Positions 35,399 to 50,110 are shown, counted from the stretch's first letter. The stretch: 64,000 nt of DNA from Sipunculus nudus (GCA_026874595.1 CM049318.1:43008456-43072455); one strand, 5' to 3'. Notes: generated from the letters alone by a model not told the origin. Made by a program: numbers and translations.

Positions 35399-35601
35399 CA
35401 TAGGGAGTGCATGTTTTTATTTTTGCATCATACATTTAATATTAAGTATGGTAACTATGCCAGTGTTTGTGATTTTGTAGTACTACTGCTTAATCTCTGT
35501 AAAATAAACCTGTAATATAACATGACTGACAAAAATGAGTGATAAAATGAACTTATAAAAAGACAAGACTGAAAAGAATATATTGTATTATGGCTACATA
35601 C

Positions 35602-35636
35602 CTGCTACTGTGATGTCGACTAAATCTGGCTTGTTT
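35602..35636 (-). CDS. ARPC2: ARPC2 coding exon 2 (35-nt micro-exon)
   Basis: This 35-nt exon completes the Gly codon from exon 1 and reads NKPDLVDITVA, then one base of an Asp codon. It corresponds to the ARPC2 segment between the first helix and the FDG-VLYH strand. It is preceded on the minus strand by a T-rich tract ending in CAG (35637-35639) and followed by donor GTATGT. It is too short for any ORF caller and was recognised only because its ends fit exon 1 and exon 3 in phase and sequence. It stands between a 27.3-kb and a 5.8-kb intron. Confidence 0.9.
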
Positions 35637-35699
35637 CTGAAAATATTTCATAAAAAGTATGTACATACATCAGTACGGTGTGAGACACAAAGACATTTA

Positions 35700-36468
35700 T
35701 AGGGAACCATGGGTCATGGTGCTCTGCTGAATTTTGTGAAATTTCAGCAAATGCAATATATCCTTATTATTTCTGTTACTGTTTTTATATATAAGCATTT
35801 GAAATGCTAGGAGGAAAAATGATCCTACTATTTGGTGATAATCAAGGATTAAATATATGATTGCCAAACAAATACACTGACATGAGTGCCATGGAAAAAC
35901 CAGTATAGTTTTTTTTTTAGATACTGTGTTGCATATGAAATATTTACAGATGGACAAAAATAACTGATAACTTTATTTCACTTTCTGCTGAGGCAGGGGA
36001 ATAATGATTTTTAGTTTATATTAAATCCTATTTTTCAGCATGTCCTTTATGTCAAGAGAATAAGGATTTTTTTAAAGAATAAAATTCTATCATACTGATT
36101 TTTTTTAATTTTACAAATTTGAAATGCTTGATATCACTCTCTACCTTCAAAATTCCTGTTGAGTAAATATCTTTTCTGATTTTTGACAAAGTACATTATG
36201 TTCAGGCCCTTAACTTCAACAAATCATGCATTATTGACCTAATTTCTAGAATGTGCATAGGAACTATATGCAGGACAAGCTATGCTAAATATAAACTTAA
36301 TAACACTGGTCAGTGATAATCACAGTGGACAGTCTAGAAGTTAGGTATATCAGAAGCTGCCAGAGGCCCTGCGTGCGTGCTGGACCCAGGCTATGGGGGT
36401 AACCTGTGACTAGGGATCGCCTGGCTGGTCTGACAAAGCACGCATTTTTGATTATTAACTAGGGACCA
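35700..36468. other. Intron 1 start (just upstream of exon 2), mostly unassigned
   Basis: It contains a GGGAACCATGGGTCATGGTGC module near 35701 and a short remnant of the ATGTTCAGGCCC/AACTATATG block of the 2.3-kb repeat near 36200. Otherwise plain intron. Confidence 0.4.
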
Positions 36469-37476
36469 ATGGGTCTCGACGCTCAGCTGCATTTGTCTAT
36501 AAGGATATATCATATATGTTTATGAGGTTTTCATAAATATTGGTCCTGTGATCAGTTTGAAGCCAACCTGTCTACCCAAACTGGAGTTATCATCCATAAA
36601 CTGATTTGTGAATGGATGGGCCCTGTGACCTCAACCTTTGACCTTATGACTCCAAAATCAAAAGGAAACTTCCCCTATTGGCAGGTGCACCGTATGTTGA
36701 TGATGAGGAGGATTTAGATGAAAAGTTTGGCTTTAAATGCATCCACAATCTTTCTAAAGTAGTGGGTCCTGTGATTTTGACCTTTGATCTCATGACCCCA
36801 GAATCAACAGTTCTTACTTTAGTGGTGGGCCATATATAAGTCAAGTTTGAAACCAATATTTCAAACCCAACTGGTGTTATCATCTTGAAACTAATATGTG
36901 GATTGATGGCCCCTATGACCTTGACCTTGTGACCCCAAAATCCATAAGTTACTGCCACTATTGGCAGGTGAGCAACATCTGGAAGATAGAATGTTTGGAA
37001 CAGAAAGTTTGGCTAAAAATACATCAACAATCTTTTTAAAGAAGTGGGTCCTGTGACCTTGACCTTTGGCTTTATGACCCCAAAATCAAAAGGGTTCTTA
37101 CATTATTGGTGGGTCCTATATTAGGCAAAATTGAAACCAATAACTGGAGTTATCATTCAGAAACAAATATGTGGACAGATGGGCCCCTGTGACCTTGACC
37201 ATGTGACCCCAAATTCATTTTTGCTCTCCCCATACTGGCAAGTCAGCTGAATGTGCAAAATGAAAAGTTTGGGATGAAAAGCTTGGCTTAAAATGCAGCC
37301 ATAATCATTTAAAAAAAGTGAGTCCTGTGACCTTGACCCTTGACCTCATGACCCCAAAATCATTTAGGTTCTTGCTTTAGTGGTGGGCAATATGTAAGTC
37401 AAGTTTGAAATCCATGTGTCAACACAACCTGGAGTTATCATCTGGAAACAAATTTATGTGGATGGATGGATGGATG

Positions 37477-37509
<33 letters not shown>

Positions 37510-37996
37510 GGTGATTACTATATGGCATCCACTTGTGATCAATTAACACACCAGGTTTTTGGACACTAAATTTAATTACAGCTGAGAAACTGACATGATT
37601 GTTGTCATTTTATAGTAAAAAAAATATTCATTAAAATAACAAAAAATACAGGTGGCGCAACCACTTTTCGGGAACTGACAAAACTAGTCATGGTCAATAT
37701 TCTAGGCATGATTCATGACAATCCATGCATTAATTATCAAGATAGTGTAGGTTTTGTATTATATTTTTAATTATTCTGGGGGGTACTTTCATGCCCAAGA
37801 GCTCGGAGGATATAGGTCGCAGTGACCTACTTTCAGGTTTCCAAGGAGATTTTTTATTGACCTCTCTGGATATTCACTTAGAAGTTTCTAGGTCCAGCAG
37901 TTACGATTTGTGCCCTGCTACAGACGCCTGGACGGGCGACGGACAAAGCGCCATTCCTATACCTCAGTTGACTTACAGTCAGCTGAGCTAAAAACC
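36468..37996. repeat. GACCAATGGGTC module, TGACCTTGACC array, palindrome-ended unit
   Basis: Five to six units carry CCTGTGACCTTGACC, ATGACCCCAAAATCA and AAGTTTGAAACCAATAT, ending in a GGATGGATGGACAGACAAACAG tract at 37460-37510. A dispersed unit follows, ending TTACAGTCAGCTGAGCTAAAA at 37970-37995. The layout is the same as 2600-3640. Confidence 0.7.
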
Positions 37997-37999
37997 CTA

Positions 38000-39156
38000 T
38001 GCTAATTATGGGATTCCTGTGACACGTGATTGTTTCAACCAATGACCATCAAGATGGTCTAATCCATGTCATTGAATGGTAAACAAACATGGTGGATGTG
38101 AGATATGCCCCTACAAACCTGAGGTCTAAATTTGATGGCAAATTGAAATGGTAAGCAACCATGCGAAGATATTTTGGTCTATTACGCAGGATTTGTTAAT
38201 ATGATATTATTAATATGCAAAACAAGGGACCCATGGGTCACTGTACTCAGCTAAAGTTGACCTTGAAGGTGAAATTCTAAAATAAAATCAAATGGAAATG
38301 AAGTTTTAGAGGAAAAGGTAATATAGGCCATAGCTGGTTGACATGATTGGTTTGTACTGATGAGTAAGAAATTGTTGCAAATAATATTTTGTGACCAAAC
38401 CATGCATTTCCTAATGTTAAAATTGAAGCATGTGAGCAGTTTTTGAACAGAGATGTATATTATTACCATGATCATTGGTTGGCTCTTTGATAAATTGTTG
38501 ACAGTTCAGTAGTTTACACATTTGTTCATTTGGATCTATCTTTTATGATACCTGTTATTAAATATATGAGGATTTTTTTATTTTATAAAATGTAAACAGT
38601 TGAAATATAACTAATGTCCCCAGTCCAGAGATGCAAGGACTTGGTGGTGGTGGTGTGGTGTGTGTGTGTGGGGGGGGGGGGGGGGGAGGTAGAATGATGG
38701 GAGTTACAACATCTCTGTATTATTATAGTGTATATCACTTTATGTTCCATGCTCCTGAGGCAAGAGTATATAAACATATACAGCAAACAAAGCCTATCTC
38801 CAATTATGCTGAGGCAGGAAAATAATGAACAAATGTTTGTATTAGATCCTTATTTTTGTATCACATCAATTTTTTTATTATTTAATGTTTATATTTCTTT
38901 ACATTTCCAATATAACGTATATATCTAATATGAAAGTTGATTCATTATTCTAAATTGCATCATCAGAAATCTCATTCTTGTCAGATAATACAACATCATG
39001 CATACACATGTATATTTATTTTTTACCACAAAAATATATCTTTTAAATTTGCAATTATATAAAAACTAAATATTTCTTGGCACCCAGACGATTAATCCCC
39101 CCATCCCCCCCCCCCCCCTTTAAGAATAGGCCCCCTTTCTTCAGCAGCATATACTG
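38000..39156. other. Intron 1, no gene; low-complexity tracts
   Basis: It includes a GGGACCCATGGGTCACTGTA module near 38225, a GTGGTGG/poly-G run at 38641-38688 and a poly-C run at 39097-39117. No coding or mobile feature was recognised. Confidence 0.45.
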
Positions 39157-40995
<1,839 letters not shown>

Positions 40996-41562
40996 ATACT
41001 TGATTAAGATTTGACAAATCTATATTGTGCCTTTATTATCCATAATTTGCTTCATAATTTATAAATTCATGCATACTGATGGGTTTAATTATATTTTAAT
41101 TGTTAAAATCATTTAAAAGAATTGATTTCTTTAAAAATGCTACATTAACAAAACATGGCATCTTCTTGGTTACTCCTTGAATTACTTTTTCAAGGAAAGT
41201 TTTGTATATTAGAGTGGAAACAGCATTACAATTAAGAAAATACAGTGCAAACATTCACAATAACAATCACTGCTGGGTGAGTATTGGGTGGATGGGGGTA
41301 TGAGAATAACTGTACACCTGTTACAGCAGGGGATCTCTCCCAGTCACTGTAACAAATCAGGAACCCTGGCAAAGCTGACTTCCAGACAGACATGGGGTAA
41401 TAGTAATAAGTAATAGTAATTGACTATTACAGCTTTTTCCATGTAATAGTAATAGTAATAGACTCAAAAATTTGAGCTGTAATAGTAATAGTAATAGAAA
41501 CAGAAGGCAAAGTAATAGAGTAATACATATTACTTTCTATTACTTCCTGTGAGCCCCTTGAT

Positions 41563-41740
41563 CTACTAGACTAGATCTAGTATTTTGAGTCACTAGACAG
41601 ACACGGTTGAGGTGGTCCGGGACCACCTAGACTAGACTAGATCTAGTATTTTGAGTCACTAGACAGACACGGTTGAGGTGGTCTGGGACCACCGCCCCGG
41701 CCTGTCTCTGGGACCACCGCCCCGGCCTGTCTCTTTAAAA
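41563..41740. repeat. Small nested insert with internal duplications
   Basis: It is flanked by the 12-mer GAGCCCCTTGAT at 41551-41562 and 41741-41752, present once in sister copies. Inside, a TCTAGTATTTTGAGTCACTA/ACGGTTGAGGTGGTC block is repeated about 64 bp apart, and GGGACCACCGCCCCGGCC is repeated directly. Confidence 0.7.
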
Positions 41741-42862
41741 GAGCCCCTTGATCATGAAGCATATCAGCTAATAAAGCTGAACAGACTCAGTTCTTGTCCA
41801 GTAATTGCCCAGGATGTGCCTATTGTTGAGACAAGCTTTGGCCAGCTGCCACATTGCTGGTGACCACTGGTGCTAATTACATTGGAGTATTGGAGAATAT
41901 TGGACAGAGTAGGTCACAGCCATATAAGTTACCTGACACAATCTGACCTTTGATTAGTAAACCATGGATAAACAGAGGCATGTTTGATGTTAAGAGACAG
42001 ATAAATAGTGTATTATTATTGTGACATGTACATCTTATCTCACATCCATCAATCCATATGCATATTCTGAAATGTACCTAGATTTGTTTTCACAAGCCAG
42101 TTTGCATTTTAATCATACAGACTGCAATAACACACATTCAAGAAAAATATAAAATGGAACCATATAAAGTCACTTTAGAGTGCAGACCCAAAATGTTCAT
42201 GATAAGCTTATGGTGTTTTCACTACCCATAATGTATAGAAGCCTGCAATGCTATCAACTCATACCAGTACTACAATCACTTAGATAAAGTCATACTGCAG
42301 GCACATGTATTATCTAGTTAATTTTTATACATATTCTTTTAAAACTATTCTTTTAATATTTTTCTGTTATTTCATAGTACAAATTTGCAGACATTCAGAC
42401 AATGCCTTCATTCAGTATCTAAAATTATGTAATTAATATTTTGAAAATTAAATGTACCATTTTTTCACAATATTAATTTATTTGATTATATAATATGAGA
42501 ATATAAGTAACTGTTAATATTTTATTATTTAATATCTGAAATTTTGATATCAAATAATTAGAACCTGTGATGTACAAAATTTAAAGTACAAGGTTGTTTA
42601 ATACTAAATTCATTGTGAAAGTGATTTAAATAATATTTAATTTGTTTTGTAAAATTGATGTAAGTTTAAATCACTCTCCATATTCCTAAATTATCCTTTA
42701 CTGGTTTTGCTGCAATGAAGAAGGGCATGCCTGAAGAATAAAAGCCATGCATGCTACCATTATTGTAAAGTTTACCACCTCTCTGTTCGCTCTCAAGAAG
42801 TACTATGCAATGGAATAAAAAATGGCATCACATCCAAATGAACATACACCTAAGAAGATGGG

Positions 42863-43559
42863 ATTACGGTCGTAATGAGCGCGGTCGGGATGGGTGAGCG
42901 GTTCCTGGACGTGGTCGGGATTGGCGTGGTCGGGCTGGGCATGCCGGTTTATACAAAGCAAGATTGGTGCTGCTGGGCATGGTAGCAGTGATTTTATAAA
43001 ATGAGAGGAAATTCATTTAAAATTATCATTTAATTATAAAAGTTGAATAAATATCTGATTGAGGGATCATTTGAAATAAAGCCAGAGAGAGAGAGAGAGA
43101 GAGATTTCACTTTGAGTACTTATGAAAGAAAAAGAATTTCTAGCATTATTGCCCATCACGATGCTGGCCATCGTCAATGCAATCATGAACGTTTCTTTTA
43201 ATAAATATTATATATTTTGCTGGGGAAGTGCATTATTTATGTATAATATAGTGAATGTTTGTGAAGACGAATTTTTACAGCTGTTTAAACAGCATTGTAG
43301 GAAACCTCTGTGCCGCTCATTTACTAAATAATCGGTGTAGGCTTCCTAGTGCCTAGTGAGCAGGTTTTCTTCCTTCGACATACTTCTACAGGTAACTTGG
43401 TTGCTTACATCAACAAATGTTGTTTGGTATTGAAATCGTTTATTATGGAACAAAAATTTTGTTATTTTCAAGGATAAATGTCCAGCAACAAGAATTAGAC
43501 GTGTAAAAAAAGCGTTCAAGGTCGATTTTTTTTGTCGTCCAAACCTGGGAATGTTGTTA

Positions 43560-43602
<43 letters not shown>

Positions 43603-43838
43603 GTACATTGAAATGCATTCTCGTGCAGCTCATCAAAAACCCTCTTATCATCAACCAACTGTTAGAAAATAACAATATTGAGGGAATAAGTAATAAGTTT
43701 CATAAGAGCCGTCGCGTCCATGTCCAGCAGCATCAATCTCGCTTTGTATAAACCGGCATGCCCAGCCCGACCACGCCAATCCCGACCACGTCCAGGAACT
43801 GCGCGCCCATCCCGACCACGCTCATTATGTCTGACACT
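42863..43838. mobile_element. Nested long-TIR non-autonomous transposon, 976 bp, 9-bp TSD
   Basis: GAAGATGGG lies on both sides (42854-42862 and 43839-43847) and occurs once in sister copies of the host element. About 85 bp at the left end, rich in GTGGTCGGGATTGG-type motifs and ending CGGTTTATACAAAGC, is inversely repeated at the right end. A 9-bp duplication plus long TIRs resembles Mutator-like elements. The interior has (GA)n at 43087-43104 and (TA)n at 43563-43600. A 69-codon open frame (43122-43331) has no recognised domain. Confidence 0.75.
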
Positions 43839-44699
43839 GAAGATGGGGTACTTTTGTCTCCAGTTTGGTTCTGTCCAGAATCTTGATGTAAACAGTATTT
43901 TTATTGGATGTATTTATAAGGACTGGGAAACAGGACACAGCCCTACATAAATCCCTCTCTTGATACATACATAAAGGACTGAATTGGCAGCTTTGATACT
44001 AAATAATAATATGCAATAATCATAAATAATTCCTCTGGAGACAATTTTTAGTTACACTGAAAATTTTTATTTATTAACTATGAGAAAGAAGATTAAATCT
44101 AAACGGAAGTATGTACTATAAAATAAATTGATGTGAAATATATATGAAAATAATATAAATTGTACAAGTGTGCATTAAGTTTTAAATCAATGCTTTACAT
44201 ATGCCAGGGCCTTTACAATTGGTTGCTTTTAAATTACATGTATTCAAGAGTTCTTACAATTATCTTATAATTTCGACTTGAAATGCCCCAATAACGATCA
44301 TTTAGGTTTCAAAATACAAAATAAAAAAAAAAACAGAATTAAAGATGCTGAAATAATTAAGATCTCCAGTATCATTAGACTTCTTGTAAATGAAAGACAC
44401 AGTATAAGAAAATTGGGTAGGTAACTGGATGATATAGGTGCTTGTAATATTATTTAAACGTGATTGTAGTGCTAGTTTATAGCACTCATGGCTGCCCAAG
44501 GTCTAGAATCCTCCCATCAGTTTAAGTAATAGTAATTGTAATAGATACCCCAGTAATAGTAATAGTAATAGAAGATAAAATGTGGTAATAGTAATAGTAA
44601 TTTAAGAAATTGATAGTAATAGTGATAGAACAACTGTAATAGACCCCATGTCTGCTTCCAGAGACCAGGAGTGGGCTGCCTGCATCTGGACATAGAAAG

Positions 44700-46169
44700 T
44701 GACCTGAAGAAACAAGGGACCTGAGGGTCATAGCGCTCAGCTGAAATTCATTGTGAGAATATTTTTATAACGTTCAGACAAAATCCAAATTGGGAATCTG
44801 ACCATTATAAACCTTGATCAGGATTTGGTCCAGCCCAAATCCTGATTCCGACTGCAATTTGATATAAAACTGAATAACCTCTTCTACCATGTGACCTTGA
44901 CCTTTGACCTCATGGCAAAAAAAGGGGTTCTTACTTAATTGGTGGGCCTTATATAAATCAAGTTTGAAACCAATATATTAATCCAAAACTTGCATAGTCA
45001 TTTGGGTTAGGGTTAGTGACTCCAATATCAATCAGGTTCTTCCCCTACTGGCAGGTGAGCCACATGTGCAGGTTCGAAGGTTTGGGATGAAACCTCATAG
45101 GTCATGGTGCTCAGCTGAAGTTTGAAATTTTTGTAAATGCGAAATATTCTATAGTAATGTTTTTCATATATACAAGCATTTGAGAACCTAATAGGAAAGG
45201 GGCCCTCCTACTTGGTTACAGTAAAGTTTTAAATATATCATTGCAAAACTAATACTCTGACAAGACTGTCATGAAGAAAAACAGTAAACGTTTTGAGATA
45301 CTGTGATGCATATGAAAAATTACAGATGGACAGGCAAGTGGACAGAATGGACTAATACCTTTATTTCACTTTCACAGGAATAATGTATTAAGTTTATATT
45401 TAAGCCTATTTTTTTAGCATATCCACTTTTTCAATAAAATTTTTTATCAGATCCATTTTTTTTTATTTACAAGTTTTATAAATTTGTAATAAAAAAATCT
45501 GAAAATATAAGTTAAAATATCCGAATTCTAAGTTGGAATCATTATTTATCCAGAGTGTAGCTCATATCAGGTCATATTATGCACACACTATAATTTTATT
45601 ATTTCTAAATCAAAAATGTTTAAAGTGATTTTAAAAGAAAATAATGCCACAACATGGCATCTTCAAGATTATTCCTTGAATCACTATTGAAAAGTTTTGT
45701 ACATTGAAGCTTTCAGTAAATGCTTAATTTTATTCACCGAAATAAAAGATCAAGTAAATCTGATAAAATAAAACCATCTTTTCAAATAAAGTATACACAC
45801 TGTTAATGAGGGACAAACATCATCATTGTGGCAATTACTATCTCAGCTATAACTTTTTACTGGATTTAATAGTCAATTTCACACCTTGTGAAGTTTTTAC
45901 TCTTCTGAAGTAAAGAATTACTTATCTGATGATCATCCATACTTTCATATAGCAATACACCACTTTGTGGACACAATTAAATGTGCACTTTAATCATTGT
46001 AACCCTGGTGGTACAATACAAAATCTAAAATGTAGCACAGCCTAGAAAAAGAATGAATCCAATACAGAAAACTAGAAATTACTTGGCACTGCAGGTGCCA
46101 GAGTATCCCCAGACATAATACGGCCCCCTCCCCCCTTTAAGAAGAGGCCCCCATTTTTAGCAGCATATA
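44700..46169. other. Intron 1, minor repeat pieces
   Basis: GGGACCTGAGGGTCATAGCG near 44709 and one TGACCTTGACCTTTGACC unit near 44892 are followed by a second module near 45100. The rest is AT-rich intron with nothing recognised. Confidence 0.45.
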
Positions 46170-49050
46170 CTGACACTTGGCAAGCAATTATTGTTTCTTC
46201 CATCTATCAATCAATAATCCTTTTGAAGATGTTGGTCCAGTGACCTTGACCTTTGACCTCATGACCCCAAAATCAATTGGGGTCTTGCTTTTTCAATTGG
46301 ACATATATAGGTCAAGTTTGAAATCTATACATCAATAAAAGCAGGAATTATCATCCAGAAACTAATTTTTTGACAGATGGCTCCTGTAGCATTGACCTTT
46401 GACCTCGTGACCCCAAAATTGATATTGATCATCCACTTTGATATATATAAATCAATAGAGGTCTAGATTTATTGATGGGCCAAATATAAGTCAGGTTTGA
46501 AATCCACATATTAATCCAAGCTTGAATTGCCATCTCGGGAACTAATTTTTGGACAGATGGCTCCTGTGACGTTCACCTTTGACCTTGTGACCTTACAATT
46601 AACAGGCGTCTTCCTCTATTGGCAGGGGAACTGTATGTGCAAGATGAAATGTCTGAGATGAAATGTTTGGCTGAAAATGCATCCACAATCTTTTTAACAA
46701 TGTGTCCTGTGACCTTAACCTTTGACCTCATCACCCCAAAATCAATTCGGGTCTTGCTTTTCCAATGGGTCATATACAAGTCAAGTTTGTAATCTATACA
46801 TCAATAAAATCAGGAATAATCATCCAGAAACTAATTTTTGGACAGATGGCTCCTGTGACCTTCACCTTTGACCTTGTGACCTCAAAATTGATAGGGTTCT
46901 TCCTCTCTTGGCAGGTGAACTATATGTGCAAGATGAAAGATTTGAGATGAAATGTTTGGCTGAAAATGCATCCACATCTTTTTAAAGATGTGTCCTGTGA
47001 CCTTGACCTTTGACCTCATGACCCCAAAATCAATTCAGGTTTTGCTTTTTCAATGGGACATATACAAGTCAAGTTTGAAATCCATACATCAATAAAGGCA
47101 GGAATTTTCATCCAGAAACTAATTTTTGGACAGATGGCTCCTGTGACCTTCACCTTTGACCTTGTGACCTCAAAATTGATAGGGGTCTTCCACTCTTGGC
47201 AGGTGAACTATATGTGCAAGATGAAAGATCTGAGATGAATTGTTTGGCTGAAAATTCATCCACAATCTTTTTACAGATGTGTCCTGTGACCTTGACCTTT
47301 GACCTCATCACCCAAAAATCAATTCGGGTCTTGCTTTTCCAATAAAAGCAGGAATTATCATCCAGAAACTAATTTTTGGACAGATGGCTCCTGTGACCTT
47401 CACCTTTGACCTTGTGACCTCAAAATTGATAGGGGTCTTCCACTCTTGGCAGGTGAACTATATGTGCAAGATGAAAGATTTGAGATGAAATGTTTGGCTG
47501 AAAATGCATCCACATCTTTTTAAAGATGTGTCCTGTGACCTTGACCTTTGACCTCATGACCCAAAAATTAATTCAGGTTTTGCTTTTCCAATGGGACATA
47601 TACAAGTCAAGTTTGAAATCCATACATCAATAAAGGCAGGAATTTTCATCCAGAAACTAATTTTTGGACAGATGGCTCCTGTGACCTTCACCTTTGACCT
47701 TGTGGCCTCAAAATTGATAGGGGTCTTCCACTCTTGGCGGGTGAACTATATGTGCAAGATGAAAGATCTGAGATGAATTGTTTGGCTGAAAATTCATCCA
47801 CAATCTTTTTACAGATGTGTCCTGTGACCTTGACCTTTGACCTCATCACCCAAAAATCAATTCGGGTCTTGCTTTTCCAATAAAAGCAGGAATCATCATC
47901 CAGAAACTAATTTTTGGACAGATGGCTCCTGTGACCTTCACCTTTGACCTTGTGACCTCAAAATTGATAGGGGTCTTTCTCTATTGGCAGATGAACTATT
48001 TGTGCAAGATGAAAGGTCTGTGATGAAATGTTTGGCTGAAAATGCATCCACAATCTTTTTAAAAATGTGTCCTGTGACCTTGACCTTTGACCTCATGACC
48101 CCAAAATCAATTGGAGTCTTGCTTTTTCAATAGGACATATATAGGTCAAGTTTGAAATCAATACATCAATAAAAGCAGGAATTATTGTCCAGAAACTAAT
48201 TTTTTGACAGATAGCTCCTGTGGCCTTGACCTTTGACCTTGTGACTCCAAAACTGATATGGATCATCCACTATTGGCAAGTGAGCTATATAATCAAGATG
48301 GAAGACCTGGGATGAAAGTTTGGCTTAAAATGCATCCACAGTATCTTTTAAGATGCGAGTCCAGTGACCTTGACCTTTGACCTCATGACCCTGGAACCTA
48401 TAGGGTTCTTACTTTAGTGGTGGACCATACATAAGTCACGTTTGAAATCCATTGGCTATCAACACTACAGATATCATAAGAGGTGTGTGATTTTCACCAA
48501 ATATGGACACATTAAAGGTCAAGGCCACTCTCATGCTAAAGGTCATGACCCAAATGTAAATAGACCTCATCCCATAACCCATCTCTCTACATGTGCATAA
48601 TATGAAAGAAATCTGTCCATTAGTTTTTGACTTATAATGCTTACAGTACTGTCAAGTGCCAATTATGGGGGTATTACAGACGTAAAAACAAGAAAAGGAT
48701 AATAGTTGGCGCCACCAGTTTCCAGTATATCACAAGGCTATCCAAGATCTTTGGTCTTCTTGATTTTTGGACCAGTCCATGCAAGCTTACTTGAGATATT
48801 TAAGAATTTGTGTTATTTTCAGCAAAAATGGACCTATTCAAGGTCAAGGTCACTCTCCTAGCAGGTGTCATGACCCCATTTTAAATAGGCTTCGTCCCCT
48901 TACCTATATCTATAAAAATGTAAAGTTTGAAAAAGATCAGTGAAATATTTTTTGAGTTATCCCGTTCACAAGGTTTTTCTGCGGCAGTGGCAAGGGTGGC
49001 AGGACCCTTGTGTAACCATAGTATCCCGACTTTGTCTGGGGATACAATTA
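46170..49050. repeat. Tandem array of about 288-bp TGACCTTGACCTTTGACC units with hairpin-type end
   Basis: After the ACTGACACTTGGCAAGC head come about nine units carrying CCTGTGACC, TTGACCTTTGACCTCATGAC, TCAAGTTTGAAATC and GGACAGATGGCTCCTGTGAC. Units at 46765 and 47053 are 288 bp apart. A two-unit block of about 538 bp (47053 and 47591) is nearly identical. The array passes into a GTTGGCGCCACC core (48708) and ends with GTATCCCGAC...GGGGATACAATTAT near 49020-49045. Three 61-codon open frames here are the same repeat read three times. Confidence 0.8.
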
Positions 49051-49448
49051 TAACATTCATCTAGTTTATGCACCAGCTGGGAAAAGGGGGGGGGGGGGGG
49101 CTGGGAGTGCAGGGCAGAGGGTAAGCCTGCTAGTAGTGGCCAAGCTGAGCCAAGGCAAGCTGCCTTGAGAGGGTTAAATAATACAAGTGAAGGCTGTACT
49201 ACTAGGTGGGCCTGATGTAAACAACAATTGACATGGTGTATGACAACTTGAATAAAAGGTTCTCTTTTCAATCAATTTCCTTGTAATTTCAGATTTTAAA
49301 AGATTAAATCCTTATGTATATATGCTGTGAAAATTAAAACAACAGTGCTTACAGGGGAAAAATGTCCCGTAGCCAAAGTTGGTCGAAATTTAAGGTACTG
49401 ATTTTTTTTTATGCTAATGAATTGCTAATGGTTTCAAAAGGTGCCCTG

Positions 49449-49932
49449 TAGTGGTGGGAGTCGGTACCTTTCTCATAATCAATCATCGATTTCAGCAAAC
49501 TGATCGATGATCGATTATTAATCGGTTCAGACAAATATAAAGAAAAATGCAATTATCTGTGAAACTGTACTTCTTTACCAAGCCCGCATGTCTTAGTAAT
49601 TCTACCTTAAGAAAAGAAGTTTTTGCCTTTTTTATATTTTCCTATTATTACCAAGAAATGCTTTTTAAAGTTTCATTTCAATTAATCATAATAATCAAGA
49701 ATTTAACCACAATTCATAACATCTACTTGCTGGCCCTTATGAATACTACTACTGGGTATTATTTTTCAAATTCACTACCAGCAAGGACTTTCATTTTATA
49801 ACTATAACGACGACTGCCGACATGCATACATAGGCCTATATCATGATTATGATGAAATCGATAGTTGCCTTTGGTAATTGAGCGCTTGAAAGTTGCAGCA
49901 AAGCCACTGATTTTCGATAAAACTCACAACTA
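49449..49932. mobile_element. hAT-like MITE, 484 bp, perfect 8-bp TSD
   Basis: TAGTGGTGGGAGT at the left is matched by the complement of TAGTTGTGAGTTT at the right. GTGCCCTG lies on both sides (49441-49448, 49933-49940). CATCGAT/ATCGATG motifs recur inside. The insert splits a unit of the palindrome-ended dispersed repeat, which resumes and ends at about 50005. Confidence 0.72.
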
Positions 49933-50110
49933 GTGCCCTGTTAACGGCCGGATGACTGACAAAGGACCACGACTATAGCTCAGATGACTTATAGTCAGCT
50001 GAGCTAATAACTAATGTAAATGTAATGTAAATATAACTAAAATTTCAATTATTTCTTAATTTTTATTATATCAAATAGTTTTAAAGTTTAACATCTGCAA
50101 TATTATATAC

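Larger units (their letters stand above)
41387..44654 (-). mobile_element. hAT-like CAGACATGGGGT element, copy B (with two nested insertions)
   Basis: Reversed relative to copies C, D and F. Ends are CAGACATGGGGT at 41387 and ACCCCATGTCTG at 44654, flanked by a perfect 8-bp duplication CTTCCAGA (41379-41386, 44655-44662). It is 3,268 bp against 2,102 in copies C and F because of inserts at 41563-41740 and 42863-43838. There is no transposase. Confidence 0.9.

Noticed and set aside
43122-43331. 69-codon hydrophobic open frame inside the nested long-TIR element
   Set aside because: Too short and unlike any transposase; only a candidate if it is conserved in other copies.
46765-47776. Three similar 61-codon proteins
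   Set aside because: The same tandem repeat unit translated three times; no codon-level conservation beyond the DNA repeat.
48966-49271. 101-codon minus-strand open frame
   Set aside because: Overlaps the GC-rich end of a repeat and a poly-G run; no conserved motif.
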